A stretch of 64,000 bases of DNA, from the NCBI GenBank assembly GCA_963711635.1, contig CAVQEZ010000005.1, positions 744,001 to 808,000 of the forward strand, in the 5' to 3' direction. How positions within the stretch are numbered: the stretch's first letter is position 1; every line of letters begins with the position of its first letter. Below, piece after piece: positions 21,184 through 30,926 of this stretch. The notes under the pieces were generated by a model. That model was given only the letters and a program-made list of their open reading frames with translations, was not told the DNA's origin and made no database searches. The position numbers were made by a program, and so were the translations under genes. The DNA is from CADEED01 sp963711635 (GTDB lineage Bacteria > Pseudomonadota > Gammaproteobacteria > Steroidobacterales > Steroidobacteraceae).

Positions 21184-21942
21184 ATGCAGAAAGTGCTGAT
21201 CACCGCCGGCGCCTCGGGCATCGGCCGCGAAATGGTGCACGCCTTCGCGGCCACGGGCGCGAAGGTCGGCGTGGTCGACATCGACGCATCGTTGCTCGAG
21301 ACCCTGCGGGTCTCGCATCCGGCGGTGATCACCGAGCTGTGCGACCTGGCGGATCGCGCGCAGATCGAACGCGTCGTGCCGCGCGTCATCGCGACTTTGG
21401 GCGGGCTCGACGTGCTGATCAACAACGCCGGCATCGCGGGAGCCACCACGCCGGTGGAAAGTTATGACCCGGACACCTGGGACCAGGTGATGCGCGTGAA
21501 CCTTTCGGGCACGTTCAACGTGACGCGCCTGGCGATTCCGCACCTGAAACACTCGCGCGCCGGATCCATCATCAACATGTCATCGGCCGCGGGACGCCTG
21601 GGTTATCCGCAGCGCAGCGCCTACGCCGTGAGCAAGTGGGGCATCGTGGGATTTACCAAGACGCTGTCGATGGAACTGGGCGAGGCCGGCATACGCGTCA
21701 ACGCCATCCTGCCGGGGCCGGTGGCGGGACCGCGCATGGACCGGGTGCTCGAAGCGCGCTCGGTCGCCAGCGGCCGCACGGTCGACGAAGAACGCGCCAG
21801 CGCGTTGGTGAATCAATCGCTGAAGAACTTCACCGAGCCTGGCGAGATCGCGGCGCTGGCGGTGTTCCTGGCATCCGATGCCGCCAGGACCATTTCAGGC
21901 CAGGCGCTCTCCATCGACGGTGACATGCATCGGTCGGTGTGA
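21184..21942 (+). CDS. Short-chain dehydrogenase/reductase
   Basis: The ATG at 21184 gives 252 residues with the full classical SDR pattern: cofactor loop ITAGASGIG, NNAG, and catalytic Ser/Tyr/Lys in the MSSAAG and YAVSK segments. The C-terminal ISGQALSIDGDM is also standard. It oxidises or reduces a hydroxyl or keto group with NAD(P). The second Gly of TGxxxGxG is preceded by Ala (TAG), a mild variation. A -10-like CAAAAT ends six bases before the ATG, hinting at a leaderless mRNA. It is divergent from the gallate dioxygenase, so an aromatic or hydroxy-acid substrate is likely, but sequence alone does not name it. It converges on an aldehyde dehydrogenase gene three bases away. Confidence 0.85.
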   Translation: MQKVLITAGASGIGREMVHAFAATGAKVGVVDIDASLLETLRVSHPAVITELCDLADRAQIERVVPRVIATLGGLDVLINNAGIAGATTPVESYDPDTWDQVMRVNLSGTFNVTRLAIPHLKHSRAGSIINMSSAAGRLGYPQRSAYAVSKWGIVGFTKTLSMELGEAGIRVNAILPGPVAGPRMDRVLEARSVASGRTVDEERASALVNQSLKNFTEPGEIAALAVFLASDAARTISGQALSIDGDMHRSV

Positions 21943-21945
21943 CAC

Positions 21946-23412
21946 TCAAAACGGATAGTGGCGCGGAGTAGTTTGGACCGTGATCCAGCGCAGCTCGGTG
22001 AACGCGTCCACGCCGGCCTTGCCTCCGAAGCGTCCATAACCCGATCCCTTCACGCCGCCGAAGGGCATCTGGGCCTCGTCGGCCACGGTGGGGCCGTTGA
22101 TGTGGCAGATGCCGCTGTCGATGCGCCTGGCCACCGCGAGACCGCGCGCCAGATCGCGCGTGAACACGGCGGCCGAGAGGCCGTACTCCGTGTCGTTCGC
22201 CAGCGTGACCGCTTCATCCACGTCCTTGACCCGCGTGATCGATACCTGCGGCGCGAAGGACTCCTCGCGGAACAGCGCCATGGCCGGCGTCACGTGATCG
22301 ACCACCACGCCCTTCATGACGGTACCGTTGCCGCCCACGGCAGCCATGTCACCGCCGGCGAGCACCTTCGCCCCCTGTTTCACGGCATCGCCGACCAGGC
22401 GATGCAGCCGGTCCACCGTGGGTTGCCCCACCACCGAGCCGATGACGAATTCGCCTTCCAGTGGATTGCCCACGGTCAATGCAGCCACGCGCCTGGCGAG
22501 CCGCGCCGCGAAATCATCGGCCACTTTCGCATCGATGATGACGCGCTCTGTGGACATGCAGATCTGCCCGGCGTTGGCGTAAGCGCCGAACACAGTCGCA
22601 TTTACCGCTGCGTCGAGGTCGGCATCGTCGAGCACCACCAGCGGCGCCTTGCCGCCGAGCTCCAGCAGGATGGGCTTGAGATATTTCGCGGCCACCTGGG
22701 CTAACAACTTGCCCACGCGCGTGGAGCCGGTGAAATTCACGCGCTTGACCGCCGGCTGTGCGATCACGGCTTCGCTGACCGCGCCCGCGTCCTTGACGTC
22801 CGTATGGATCACATTCACCACGCCGTCGCCCAGGCCTGCTTCGATGAGCACCTTGCCGATGAGCTGGTGCGTCTGCGGGCAGACTTCCGAGGACTTGAGA
22901 ATGACGGTGTTGCCGCAGGCGAGCGGCATGGCGATGGCGCGCACACCGAGAATCACCGGTGCATTCCACGGCGCGATGCCGAACACGACGCCGACGGGCT
23001 GGCGATGCGCCATGGCGAGATTGCCGGGAATGTCGGAGGGAACCACTTCACCGGAGACCTGCGTGGTCATCGCGGCGGCCTCGCGCAGCATCGAGGCCGC
23101 GAAATGGACGTTGAAATGTCCCCAGCCGGCGGTCGAGCCGGTTTCGTCACGCACGGCGGCGGCGAAGTCCGCGGAGTGGGCCTCGAGCAGCTCGGCGGCC
23201 TTCATGAGCTTGGCGCGGCGCGCGCCAGGACCCAGATTGCTCCAGGCGGGGAAGGCAGCCTGGGCGGCCGCGACCGCCGCGAGCGCATCGTCGGTGGACG
23301 CGGCCATTGCCCGCGTGACGACTTTGCCGCTGACGGGATTTCGGCGTTCGAAAGTGGCGCCGCTGCGTGCAGCCTGTTCCTTGCCGCCGATCAACAAGTT
23401 CACGTCATACAT
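21946..23412 (-). CDS. Aromatic aldehyde dehydrogenase (vanillin/salicylaldehyde dehydrogenase-like)
   Basis: I start at ATG 23412 (MYDVNLLIGG), giving 488 residues; the longer frame adds an unlikely N-terminus. NAD-dependent ALDH features include FGIAPWNAP, FTGSTRVGK, the general base in LELGGKAP, and the nucleophile C285 in GQICMSTER. The overall pattern (VNFTGSTRVG, ADEAQMPFGGVKGSGYGRFGG) resembles vanillin, benzaldehyde and salicylaldehyde dehydrogenases, which oxidise aromatic aldehydes to acids. Neighbouring gallate dioxygenase and PQQ alcohol dehydrogenase support an aromatic alcohol-aldehyde-acid route. The exact substrate is inference. Confidence 0.85.
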   Translation of the reverse strand: MYDVNLLIGGKEQAARSGATFERRNPVSGKVVTRAMAASTDDALAAVAAAQAAFPAWSNLGPGARRAKLMKAAELLEAHSADFAAAVRDETGSTAGWGHFNVHFAASMLREAAAMTTQVSGEVVPSDIPGNLAMAHRQPVGVVFGIAPWNAPVILGVRAIAMPLACGNTVILKSSEVCPQTHQLIGKVLIEAGLGDGVVNVIHTDVKDAGAVSEAVIAQPAVKRVNFTGSTRVGKLLAQVAAKYLKPILLELGGKAPLVVLDDADLDAAVNATVFGAYANAGQICMSTERVIIDAKVADDFAARLARRVAALTVGNPLEGEFVIGSVVGQPTVDRLHRLVGDAVKQGAKVLAGGDMAAVGGNGTVMKGVVVDHVTPAMALFREESFAPQVSITRVKDVDEAVTLANDTEYGLSAAVFTRDLARGLAVARRIDSGICHINGPTVADEAQMPFGGVKGSGYGRFGGKAGVDAFTELRWITVQTTPRHYPF

Positions 23413-23559
23413 GGCGAATTCCCCCGCGTTGGCCCGAAAGGCTAGCGCCAATGTGCATGCCGGCGCGTTCTCTGCCAATCGAATTCAATCTCGTCGACAG
23501 TTGAGCCCAGCCAGCCCTGCGGGCGAGAGTGACACTATCGCGAGGAACGAGGGGTTCGC

Positions 23560-25737
23560 ATGACGATGATTCGCATCGCGTTGATGGCGAGTGTGGCGGC
23601 TGCGTGCCTCGCGGGCTGCAGCAAGCAACCTGAGAACGTGCCGGCAACGGCGCCCAAACCCACGGCCCTGGTCGATACGGCGCGCATCACCGCGCCGGCC
23701 GATGGCGAGTGGCTCTCCTACGGCCGCACCTATGACGAACAGCGCTACAGCCCGCTGGCGCGCATCGACGCGGGCAATGTCGGGCAGCTCGGGCTCGCCT
23801 GGAGCTACGACCTCGACACGCCGCATCGCGTGCAGGAAGCGACGCCGCTGGTCATCGACGGCGTGATGTACGTCACCAGCGCCTGGAGCAAGTTGTTTGC
23901 GCTGGATGCGCGCACCGGCAAGGAGATCTGGCGTTTCGATCCGAAGGTGCCGGGCGAGGCGGGCGTCAAGGCCTGTTGCGACGTGGGCAATCGCGGTGCC
24001 GCGGCATGGAACGGCAAGATCTACATCGGCACGTTGGACGGACGGCTGGTCGCGGTCGACGCGGCCACCGGCAAACAGGTGTGGGAGGTCATGACGGTTC
24101 CGACCGGCCAGAACTACACCATCACGGGGGCGCCGCGCGTGTTCGACGGCAAGGTGCTCATCGGCAATGGCGGCGCCGAATATGGCGCGCGCGGCTTCGT
24201 CACGGCCTACGACGCGGAGACCGGCAGCCAGGTATGGCGCTTCTACACCGTGCCCGGCGATCCGGCGCAGCCCTTCGAAAATGAGGCGCTGGAAAAGGCC
24301 GCCAAGACCTGGAAGGGGCAATGGTGGAAGTTAGGCGGCGGCGGCACCGTGTGGGACTCCATCGTCTACGACCCGAATCTCAAACTGGTGTACGTCGGCG
24401 TCGGCAATGGCAGTCCCTGGAACCAGAAGCTGCGCAGCCCGGGCGGCGGCGACAACCTGTACCTGTCTTCCATCGTTGCCGTGAAAGTCGAAAACGGCGA
24501 ATACGTCTGGCACTTCCAGACCACGCCCGGTGAGACCTGGGACTTCACCGCCACGCAGCCCATGATGCTGGCGGATCTCGAGATCGGCGGAAAACCGCGC
24601 CAGGTCATCATGCAGGCGCCGAAGAATGGGTTCTTCTACGTGCTGGATCGCGCCACGGGCGAATTCATCTCGGGCGGCGCCTACGCCTTCATGACCTGGG
24701 CCAGCGGGCTCGATCCGAAGACCGGCCGCCCCAAGGCTAACAAGGAAGCGCGTTACGACCAGAGTGGCAAGCCCACCGCGGTGGTGCCCGGTCCCGGCGG
24801 CGCGCACTCCTGGCAGCCCATGAGCTACAGCCCGCTGACCAGGCTGGTGTATTTCCCGGTCATGGAAGCCGGCTTCATGTTCATTCCCGCCAGCAGCCTG
24901 AAGCCCAGCAAGATCGGCTGGAATACCGGCGTGGATTTCAACGCCGGCTCGCTGCCCGCCGATACCAAGGTGCTGGAAGGCATCAAGCAGCAGCTCAAGG
25001 GCCACCTGGTGGCCTGGGATCCGGTGGCGCAGAAAGAAGTGTGGCGCGCGCAGTTCGATCATCCATGGAATGGCGGCACGCTGGCGACCGCGGGCAACCT
25101 GGTTTTCCAGGGCAATTCCATGGGCGAGTTCGCGGCCTATCGCGCCACCAACGGCAACAAGCTCTGGAGCGCTTCCACACAGGCCGGCGTGCTGGCGGCG
25201 CCCATGAGCTATGAAATCGAGGGTGAGCAATACGTGGCCGTCGAGGTGGGTTGGGGTGGCGCTTTCGGCCTGGCCGCGGGCGAGCTGGCCCGCGATGCGC
25301 ACCTGGCCGCGAACATTCCGCGAGTGCTGGTCTACAAGATCGGTGGCACCGCGAAACTGCCCGAGTTGCCGGCCGCGGCGCCTGCCAAGCTCGATCCACC
25401 GCCGGAAATTGGCAATGAAGCCACCTGGGCCGCAGGCAAGGCGGTGTTTCACACCTATTGCAGCGTCTGTCACGGCGATTCGGCCGTCAGCGGCGGCGTC
25501 ATCCCCGACCTGCGGCTCTCGGTGATCACGCGCGACCCGGCGGCCTGGGAACGCATCGTGCGGGGTGGCGAGCGCACGCCACGCGGCATGGTGTCCTTCG
25601 CCACCGAAGTGTCACCCGAAGACAGTGAAAAAGTCCGGACGTATGTGATACACCGTGCGCATGAAACCCAGAAGCTCGAGGCTGCGGCAGCGACCGCGGC
25701 ACCGGCCACGGACGTGCCGGTCACGAGTCCCAAGTGA
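23560..25737 (+). CDS. PQQ-dependent quinohemoprotein alcohol dehydrogenase (lipoprotein)
   Basis: This 725-residue protein starts with a lipoprotein signal (VAAACLAGC). It folds as a beta-propeller with tryptophan-docking repeats (DARTGKEIWRF, DAATGKQVWE). The vicinal disulfide is C139-C140 and the catalytic Asp is D328 in TWDFTATQ. The residue two after it is Thr, not the extra Asp of lanthanide enzymes, so calcium is predicted. The C-terminus is a cytochrome c domain with CSVCH (634-638). This is the type II quinohemoprotein layout: periplasmic oxidation of alcohols to aldehydes with electrons passed to heme. It is divergent from the aldehyde dehydrogenase, which could take its product. 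PQQ synthesis genes are not in the window. Confidence 0.9.
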   Translation: MTMIRIALMASVAAACLAGCSKQPENVPATAPKPTALVDTARITAPADGEWLSYGRTYDEQRYSPLARIDAGNVGQLGLAWSYDLDTPHRVQEATPLVIDGVMYVTSAWSKLFALDARTGKEIWRFDPKVPGEAGVKACCDVGNRGAAAWNGKIYIGTLDGRLVAVDAATGKQVWEVMTVPTGQNYTITGAPRVFDGKVLIGNGGAEYGARGFVTAYDAETGSQVWRFYTVPGDPAQPFENEALEKAAKTWKGQWWKLGGGGTVWDSIVYDPNLKLVYVGVGNGSPWNQKLRSPGGGDNLYLSSIVAVKVENGEYVWHFQTTPGETWDFTATQPMMLADLEIGGKPRQVIMQAPKNGFFYVLDRATGEFISGGAYAFMTWASGLDPKTGRPKANKEARYDQSGKPTAVVPGPGGAHSWQPMSYSPLTRLVYFPVMEAGFMFIPASSLKPSKIGWNTGVDFNAGSLPADTKVLEGIKQQLKGHLVAWDPVAQKEVWRAQFDHPWNGGTLATAGNLVFQGNSMGEFAAYRATNGNKLWSASTQAGVLAAPMSYEIEGEQYVAVEVGWGGAFGLAAGELARDAHLAANIPRVLVYKIGGTAKLPELPAAAPAKLDPPPEIGNEATWAAGKAVFHTYCSVCHGDSAVSGGVIPDLRLSVITRDPAAWERIVRGGERTPRGMVSFATEVSPEDSEKVRTYVIHRAHETQKLEAAAATAAPATDVPVTSPK

Positions 25738-25772
25738 AGGAGCACAATACGCGGTAGTTAGGATGCCGTGCG

Positions 25773-26390
25773 ATGCGTCGTAGGACGGTCGCACGGCTCG
25801 GGGGACTGGTTGCCGGCTGTGTGGCGCTGCTGCTGGCGGGATCCGCCGGGGCGGCCGATACGCCGAAGGCCGCGCCGCTGGTCAAAGCCACTGTCACGAA
25901 AGTGAACGACGGCGATTCCATCGAGGTCGACACCGGGCAGAACCATGCGCGCGTGCGCATGTCGGCCATCGACACGCCGGAATACGATCAACCCTATGGC
26001 ACGCAGTCGTCCACGGCTTTGAAGAGCCTGCTGCCCGTCGGCTCCACAGTGGAGCTGGAGGTGGTCACGCAGGATCAGTTCAATCGCATGGTGGCCACGG
26101 TGTGGCTCATCGCAGGCGACAAGCGCACCAACATCAACGAGACCATGCTCAGCCAGGGTCATGCGTGGGCCTATCGCCGCTACATGAAGGACGCGAAGTT
26201 CTGCGACCTGGAGCAGGAGGCGAGGGCGAAGAAGTCAGGACTGTGGGCGCAGCCCGTCAGTGACTGGGTGTATCCGCCGGAGTGGCGCTTCCTGAAGAAC
26301 GGCGAGATCCGCTCGCTGCCGGTGCCCTACGAGGAGACGCGCGAGAAATGCGTCGCGGTGCTGGGCCGGGCGGGCGCGGCGACTTATTAA
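25773..26390 (+). CDS. Secreted thermonuclease-like (SNase) protein
   Basis: This 205-residue protein has a signal peptide (LVAGCVALLLAGSAGAA) followed by one staphylococcal-nuclease domain. Recognisable pieces are KVNDGDSIEVD (metal site), RVRMSAIDTPEYDQPYG (active-site Arg and Asp/Glu), and LSQGHAWAYRRYM. SNase domains cut DNA or RNA with calcium, and secreted versions may act in nutrient scavenging. An extra C-terminal tail of about 40 residues (PPEWRFLKNGEIRSLP) has two cysteines that could pair. It starts 35 bases after the PQQ enzyme. The inverted repeat at 26393 follows at once and may end its transcript. Confidence 0.83.
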   Translation: MRRRTVARLGGLVAGCVALLLAGSAGAADTPKAAPLVKATVTKVNDGDSIEVDTGQNHARVRMSAIDTPEYDQPYGTQSSTALKSLLPVGSTVELEVVTQDQFNRMVATVWLIAGDKRTNINETMLSQGHAWAYRRYMKDAKFCDLEQEARAKKSGLWAQPVSDWVYPPEWRFLKNGEIRSLPVPYEETREKCVAVLGRAGAATY

Positions 26391-26392
26391 TG

Positions 26393-26430
26393 GGGTCAGA
26401 CCCCATTTCCTAGCAAATGGGGTCTGACCC
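26393..26430. repeat. Inverted repeat GGGTCAGACCCCATTT, possible bidirectional terminator
   Basis: A 16-base arm (26393-26408) is repeated exactly in reverse complement at 26415-26430 with a six-base loop. Each arm is itself partly palindromic (GGGGTCAGACCCC). It lies between convergent SNase and glutathione transferase stops. The same word is widespread as a dispersed intergenic repeat in proteobacterial genomes, so it may be REP-like, terminator-like or both. Only one pair is in this window. Confidence 0.7.
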
Positions 26431-26432
26431 AA

Positions 26433-27102
26433 TTACGCCAGCATTTTCTTCGCGGACTCGACTGTCTTGGCGCGCTCTTCGGGCGAGAGCGGCGGCGGGA
26501 CCGCGCGGCCTTTCACGACGGCCGGACGGCCGCCGACCAGATCCAGCCAGCGCTTCAACGCCGGGAGTCCGTCGATGCTGACCCCGGACCACTCGTGGCC
26601 CGCGACCCAGCTGTGCAGCGCGATGTCCGCGATGGAGTATTCCTCGCCGGCGACGTACGTGTTGTTCTCGAGTTGCCGTTCCAGGACTTCGAACAGGCGT
26701 CGCGATTCGCGCTGGTAACGATCGATGGCGTACGGAATCTTCTCCGGCGCGTAGCGGAAGAACACATTGGCCTGGCCCATCATGGGCCCCACGCCGCCCA
26801 TCTGGAACATCAGCCACTGCAGCACGCGCGAACGAGCCTTGGGTTCGGCGGGCAGCAACTTGCCGGTCTTCTCGGCAAGGTAGATGAGAATGGCGCCGGA
26901 TTCGAACACCGCGAAGTCACCATTGCCGTGATCAATGATCGCCGGTATGCGCCCGTTGGGATTGATCTCGGAGGAACCATTCCTCTTTCTGTTCCAGCTT
27001 GCCGAGCGCGATCGGCCGCACCGTGTAGGGCAGGCCGAGCTCTTCCAGCGCAATCGAAACCTTCCATCCATTGGGAGTGGCGGCGGTGAACAGCTCGATC
27101 AT
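26433..27102 (-). pseudogene. Glutathione S-transferase (YfcG/Ure2-like), one frameshift
   Basis: The natural start is ATG 27102 after GAGGA, giving MIELFTAATPNGWKVSIALEEL, a thioredoxin-fold N-domain. The frame breaks near 26970 in the run TCTCGGAGG. One extra base separates KEEWFL from EINPNGRIPAI, the cis-proline loop. The rest (ESGAILIYLAEKTGKLLP, then the helical C-domain SIADIALHSWVAGHEW) is intact to 26433. With the base removed the protein has about 222 residues, the usual length for disulfide-bond oxidoreductase-type GSTs. A cytoplasmic redox or detoxification role is likely. A promoter is visible upstream at 27128-27157. Confidence 0.78.
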
Positions 27103-27127
27103 GACGATTCCTCGGTGAGTGCTCAGG

Positions 27128-27157
27128 AGTACACGCCGCGCGGACGCGCATCGTCAA
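27128..27157 (-). promoter_or_regulatory. Sigma-70-like promoter of the glutathione transferase
   Basis: On the minus strand, TTGACG (27157-27152) and TGTACT (27133-27128) are separated by 18 bases, with transcription expected to start about 20 bases before the ATG at 27102. Confidence 0.5.
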
Positions 27158-27236
27158 GCCTGGTCACGAGATCGTTTCGCTCTGATGCCATGCAGTTTGC
27201 GCGCTGCGTGGAATCACGATGCGTTAGATTCACGGC

Positions 27237-28149
27237 GTGGATCTGATCCTCGCCAACTGGCGACTCGCCGCTGTCGCCGCGCTGTTCTTCTGCGGAGTCG
27301 CATTGCGCCGTGCCGGACTGGGCCGGCGCCGATCACGGCCGCGCGTTGCTGAAGTTCGTGTTCAACATCGCGCTGCCCATCCTGATTTTCGGCGCGCTGG
27401 CCGGCGTACCGCTGGAGCGTGAGCACGCGCTGCTGCCGGTGGCGGCCATCTGCATTTCACTCAGCGGCTGGGGCGCCGCGGCATTCGTCGCGCGCCGCAT
27501 GTCGTTGCCGCGGCTCGGCGAGGGAGCCATGGCGCTGTGCGCCATGTCGTTGAACAACTCGATGATCTATCCGTTCGCCGCGCTCAGCCTCGGCACGGCC
27601 GCCTTCTCGCAGCTGGTGATGTTCGACATGGGTCACGCGGTGCTGGTGTGGACTGTCACCACGGTCGTTGCCTGCCGCTATGGAAGCCACGCCGATGACA
27701 TACCCGTGTTGTTGCGGCGGACGCTGGGTGCTCCGCCTCTCTGGGTGCTGGCGGCAGCCCTCACCTCCAACCTTGTCGGGGCGCCGATCCCGCGCAGCTT
27801 CCTGCACGTCGTGCTGGTGATCGGGCAGACGCTGATGCTGCTGGTCCCGCTCGCCATGGGATTGCTCGTGAGTGCGCGTGGCATGCGCAGGCCGGAGGTG
27901 ATCATCGCCGTGGCGCTGCGCTCGCTGTTCGGGTTGGCCGTCGGCGTGGTTCTCGTCTGGCTGTTCGGGCTCACCGGCAGCGCGGCCGCCATCGCGCTCA
28001 TCGGCGCGGCGGCGCCGATCGGTTTCACCGCCGTCGTCTTGTCGGCGCGCGAAGGACTGGATCTCGATCTCGCCGCCAGTGCCGCCGCCATCTCGGTTTT
28101 CCTGGGATCGATCTGGATTCCGCTGGCCATGCTTTTCGTTCCGCGTTGA
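27237..28149 (+). pseudogene. AEC-family (auxin efflux carrier-like) permease, one frameshift near the N-terminus
   Basis: Starting at GTG 27237 the protein reads MDLILANWRLAAVAALFFCGVALRRAGLG, the first membrane segment. At about 27324 an extra C in GGGCCGG shifts the frame, and the rest continues as GADHGRALLKFVFNIALPILIF through about nine more membrane segments to 28149. The remaining 279-residue part alone could start at GTG 27310. AEC carriers export organic acids or small metabolites; substrate is unknown here. TAGATT ends six bases before the GTG, so a leaderless transcript is possible. It sits 34 bases before the TPP enzyme gene and may share a function with it. Confidence 0.7.
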
Positions 28150-28183
28150 GTCACGGCGCCGCGCGCCGTTTAGAGTAGCGGCC

Positions 28184-29875
28184 ATGTACACGGCAAGTTC
28201 CGCCATCCTGGAAGCCCTGGTCGACGCAGGCGTCGAATACCTGTTCGCCAACTTCGGCAGCGACCATCCGGGACTCATCGAAGCCATTGCCACGGCGCGT
28301 GCCGCGAACCGACCCTGTCCCAAGGTGATCACCTGTCCGACCGAGATGGTGGCCATGTCGGCGGCCCATGGGTTCGCGCAGGCCAGCGGGCGCGCGCAGG
28401 CCGTGCTCGTGCACGTGGACTGCGGCACGCAGGCGCTGGGCGGCGCCGTGCACAACGCCGCCAAGGGCCGCGTGCCTGTCTTCATCCTCGCGGGGCTCTC
28501 GCCTGCCACGCAGGAAGGCGAGGCGCGCGGCAGCCGCAACGAATTCATCCAGTGGATCCAGGACGTGCGCGATCAGCGCGGCCTGGTACGCGGCTACGTG
28601 CGCTACGAAAACGAGATCCGCGTGGGCGCCAATGCGCGGCAGATCGTGCACCGGGCCATGCAGTTCGCCTGCAGCGAGCCGCGCGGGCCGGTGTATGTGA
28701 CCGCCGCGCGCGAAGTGCTGGAGAGCGAGGTGCCGCCGGTCGCCGAGACGCGGCCCTGGCCGCCATTGGCCGGCAGCGCGCTGAGCGGGAAAGTGGTCGC
28801 CGAGATTGCCGGCGCCCTGGTCAATGCCGAGCATCCGCTCATCGTGACCTCGTACGTGGGCCGTTCGGCGGCCGCGGTCGCGGAGCTGGTGGCGCTGGCC
28901 GAGGCGCTGGGGGTCGGCGTGCTCGAGTCGGTCCCTAACTACATGAATTTCCCGACTTCGCATGCCTGTTACCAGGGCGTGCAGTGGAATGAGCGCAGGC
29001 AGAACGAAGCCCTGGCGCGCGCCGACGTGGTGCTGGTCATCGACAGCGATGTGCCCTGGATCGCTGCCGTGAGCCGGCCGCCCGACGGCGCGCGCATTTT
29101 TCACATCGACGCGGATCCGCTCAAGGAGCAGATGCCGCTGTGGTACATCGGGGCGGCCCTGCAATGCCAGGCGGACGCGACGCTGGCGCTGCGGCAGATT
29201 CGCGAGGCGGCGAAGGTCGACGCCGCCAAGGTTGCGAAGCGCCGCGCACGGCTTGCCGCGGCGCATGATGCCTGGCAAGGCGGCGTCACCGAGCGTGAAC
29301 AGCGGAGCGAGGCGCTCACCGCGGAATACCTGGTGGCCGCGATCCGCGATGCGGTGGGCGAGGACGCCATCGTGGTGAGCGAATCGGTCACCAATTTCCA
29401 CGTGGTGTCGCAGCACATGCGGCGCACCAGGCCCGGCACGCTGTTCTCGAGCGGTGGCGGCTCGCTGGGTTACAACGGCGGCGCCGCGGTGGGCGTGAAG
29501 CTGGCGCGGCCGGAGGCGCTGGTGGTGGCGATCTGCGGCGACGGTTCCTATCTATTCTCGCAGCCCTCGACCGTGCACTGGATGGCGAGGCGCTACGAGG
29601 CGCCGTTCCTGCACGTGGTGCTGAACAATGGTGGCTGGCGCGCGCCGCGCCATGCCGTGCTCAGCGTGCATCCGGACGGCATCGCGGCGAAGTCACCGAG
29701 CATCGACATCGATTTCCCGCAGCCGCCGGACTATGCCGGCATTGCCGCCGCTGCGGGCGGCGCGCATGCGGAGCGCGTGAAGTCGGTTGCCGAGGTCAAG
29801 CCGGCACTGGAGCGCGCATTGCAAGCCATACGGAAGGAGAGGCGCGCGGCCGTCATCGACGCGCACATTCAATAG
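28184..29875 (+). CDS. Thiamine-diphosphate-dependent enzyme (acetolactate synthase/benzoylformate decarboxylase superfamily)
   Basis: The ATG at 28184 gives 563 residues. The N-terminal PYR domain has the catalytic Glu in ITCPTEMVAMSAAHG, the central domain binds nucleotide or is vestigial, and the C-terminal PP domain has the ThDP motif GDGSYLFSQ ... VVLNN. It catalyses C-C bond formation or decarboxylation of a 2-oxo acid. The family is broad and I cannot name the substrate. Neighbouring decarboxylase-type amidohydrolase and aldehyde dehydrogenase suggest an aromatic or keto-acid branch. TAGAGT ends seven bases before ATG, so translation may begin at the mRNA 5' end. The stop is three bases from the convergent amidohydrolase stop. 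Confidence 0.8.
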   Translation: MYTASSAILEALVDAGVEYLFANFGSDHPGLIEAIATARAANRPCPKVITCPTEMVAMSAAHGFAQASGRAQAVLVHVDCGTQALGGAVHNAAKGRVPVFILAGLSPATQEGEARGSRNEFIQWIQDVRDQRGLVRGYVRYENEIRVGANARQIVHRAMQFACSEPRGPVYVTAAREVLESEVPPVAETRPWPPLAGSALSGKVVAEIAGALVNAEHPLIVTSYVGRSAAAVAELVALAEALGVGVLESVPNYMNFPTSHACYQGVQWNERRQNEALARADVVLVIDSDVPWIAAVSRPPDGARIFHIDADPLKEQMPLWYIGAALQCQADATLALRQIREAAKVDAAKVAKRRARLAAAHDAWQGGVTEREQRSEALTAEYLVAAIRDAVGEDAIVVSESVTNFHVVSQHMRRTRPGTLFSSGGGSLGYNGGAAVGVKLARPEALVVAICGDGSYLFSQPSTVHWMARRYEAPFLHVVLNNGGWRAPRHAVLSVHPDGIAAKSPSIDIDFPQPPDYAGIAAAAGGAHAERVKSVAEVKPALERALQAIRKERRAAVIDAHIQ

Positions 29876-29878
29876 GCT

Positions 29879-30926
29879 TCATGTACCGATCTTGAACAGC
29901 TTCTCGGCGTTGGTCTGGAAATACTTTTTCTTGTCCGCGGCCGACATCGGCAGCTGGTCCGACACCGTCACTTCAGACGGCAGGTACTGGTACGGATAAT
30001 CCATCGCATACAGCGTGTGCTCGGGTCCCATGACCTGCGTGGCACAGCATGATGGCCGGCTCCCAGGCCACTCCGCTGTTGGTCACGTAGACGTTTTCCC
30101 GCAGGTATTCGCCGGGAGTGCGCTGCAACTTGCGCATCTGTGGGTGGCGATTCGCGCGCGTCGCGGCGGCGTGCATGTAATCGATGCGATACAGCCAGAA
30201 CGGCAACGCCTCGCCACAGTGGCCGATGGCCATCTTGAGCTTCGGGAATTCGTCGAACAGGCCGGAGACGATGATGCGCAGCATGTGCAGACCGGTCTCG
30301 GCCTGGAAGCCGAAGACCGCGCCATCGAGTCCTTTTTCCAGGTAGGGCTGGATCATGTCGCGCGGCGGTGAATTCGGATGCAGATAGACCGGCACGTCGA
30401 GCGCTTCGGCGGCGGCGAAGATGTCCCAGAACTTCGGGTCGTCGAGCCGCTCGCCCATGGTGTGAGAGTTCAGGATCACGCCCTTGAGCCCGAGCTTGCC
30501 CACGGCGCGCTGAATCTCCTTCGCGGCCGCCTTCGGATCCTGGGGAGCCGCGGCGGCGAGGCCGGTATAGCGCGTGGGATATTTGCGAATGGCGTCCGCC
30601 AGCTCGTCATTGCTGGCCGCTGCGAGTGCATTGGCGGTGGCCGCGTCGAACACCTGTACACCAGGCGAGGTGAGCATCAGCACCTGCATGTCGATGCCGC
30701 TGGAATCCATGTCGGCGATGCGATTGGGGCCCAGGTCCTGCAGGCGATCGACGATGAAGCGGGCGCGTTCGCTGGGACTGTCGAGATAGAAACCCCACAG
30801 GCTCTTGAAGCCGGGATCGTCGAAGCCGTCAGCGAGCAGCTTGCGGTAGCGCGCGATCTGATCGCGCGTGGCCCAGGCTTCCTCGGTGGCGATGCGTTTG
30901 TACTCTTTCATGGAAGACTGGCTCAT
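29879..30926 (-). pseudogene. Amidohydrolase-2 family decarboxylase (gamma-resorcylate/5-carboxyvanillate decarboxylase-like), frameshift near C-terminus
   Basis: The N-terminus has ATEEAW, the metal-site strand of ACMSD-type nonoxidative decarboxylases. YLHPNSPPRD and IGHCGEALPFWLYRID supply the His ligands. At about 30038 one extra base moves the frame. Corrected, the protein continues MGPEHTLYAMDYPYQYLPSEV, restoring the conserved Asp of the metal site, and ends NAEKLFKIGT at the TGA at 29879. Full length is about 348 residues. Relatives remove a carboxyl group from hydroxybenzoates or 5-carboxyvanillate with Zn or Mn. Without the correction the active-site Asp is lost. It is divergent from an aldehyde dehydrogenase gene. 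Confidence 0.78.

Noticed and set aside
28151..29416. 421-residue minus-strand frame across the TPP enzyme
   Set aside because: Arg/His-rich shadow without start context; the TPP motifs are on the plus strand.
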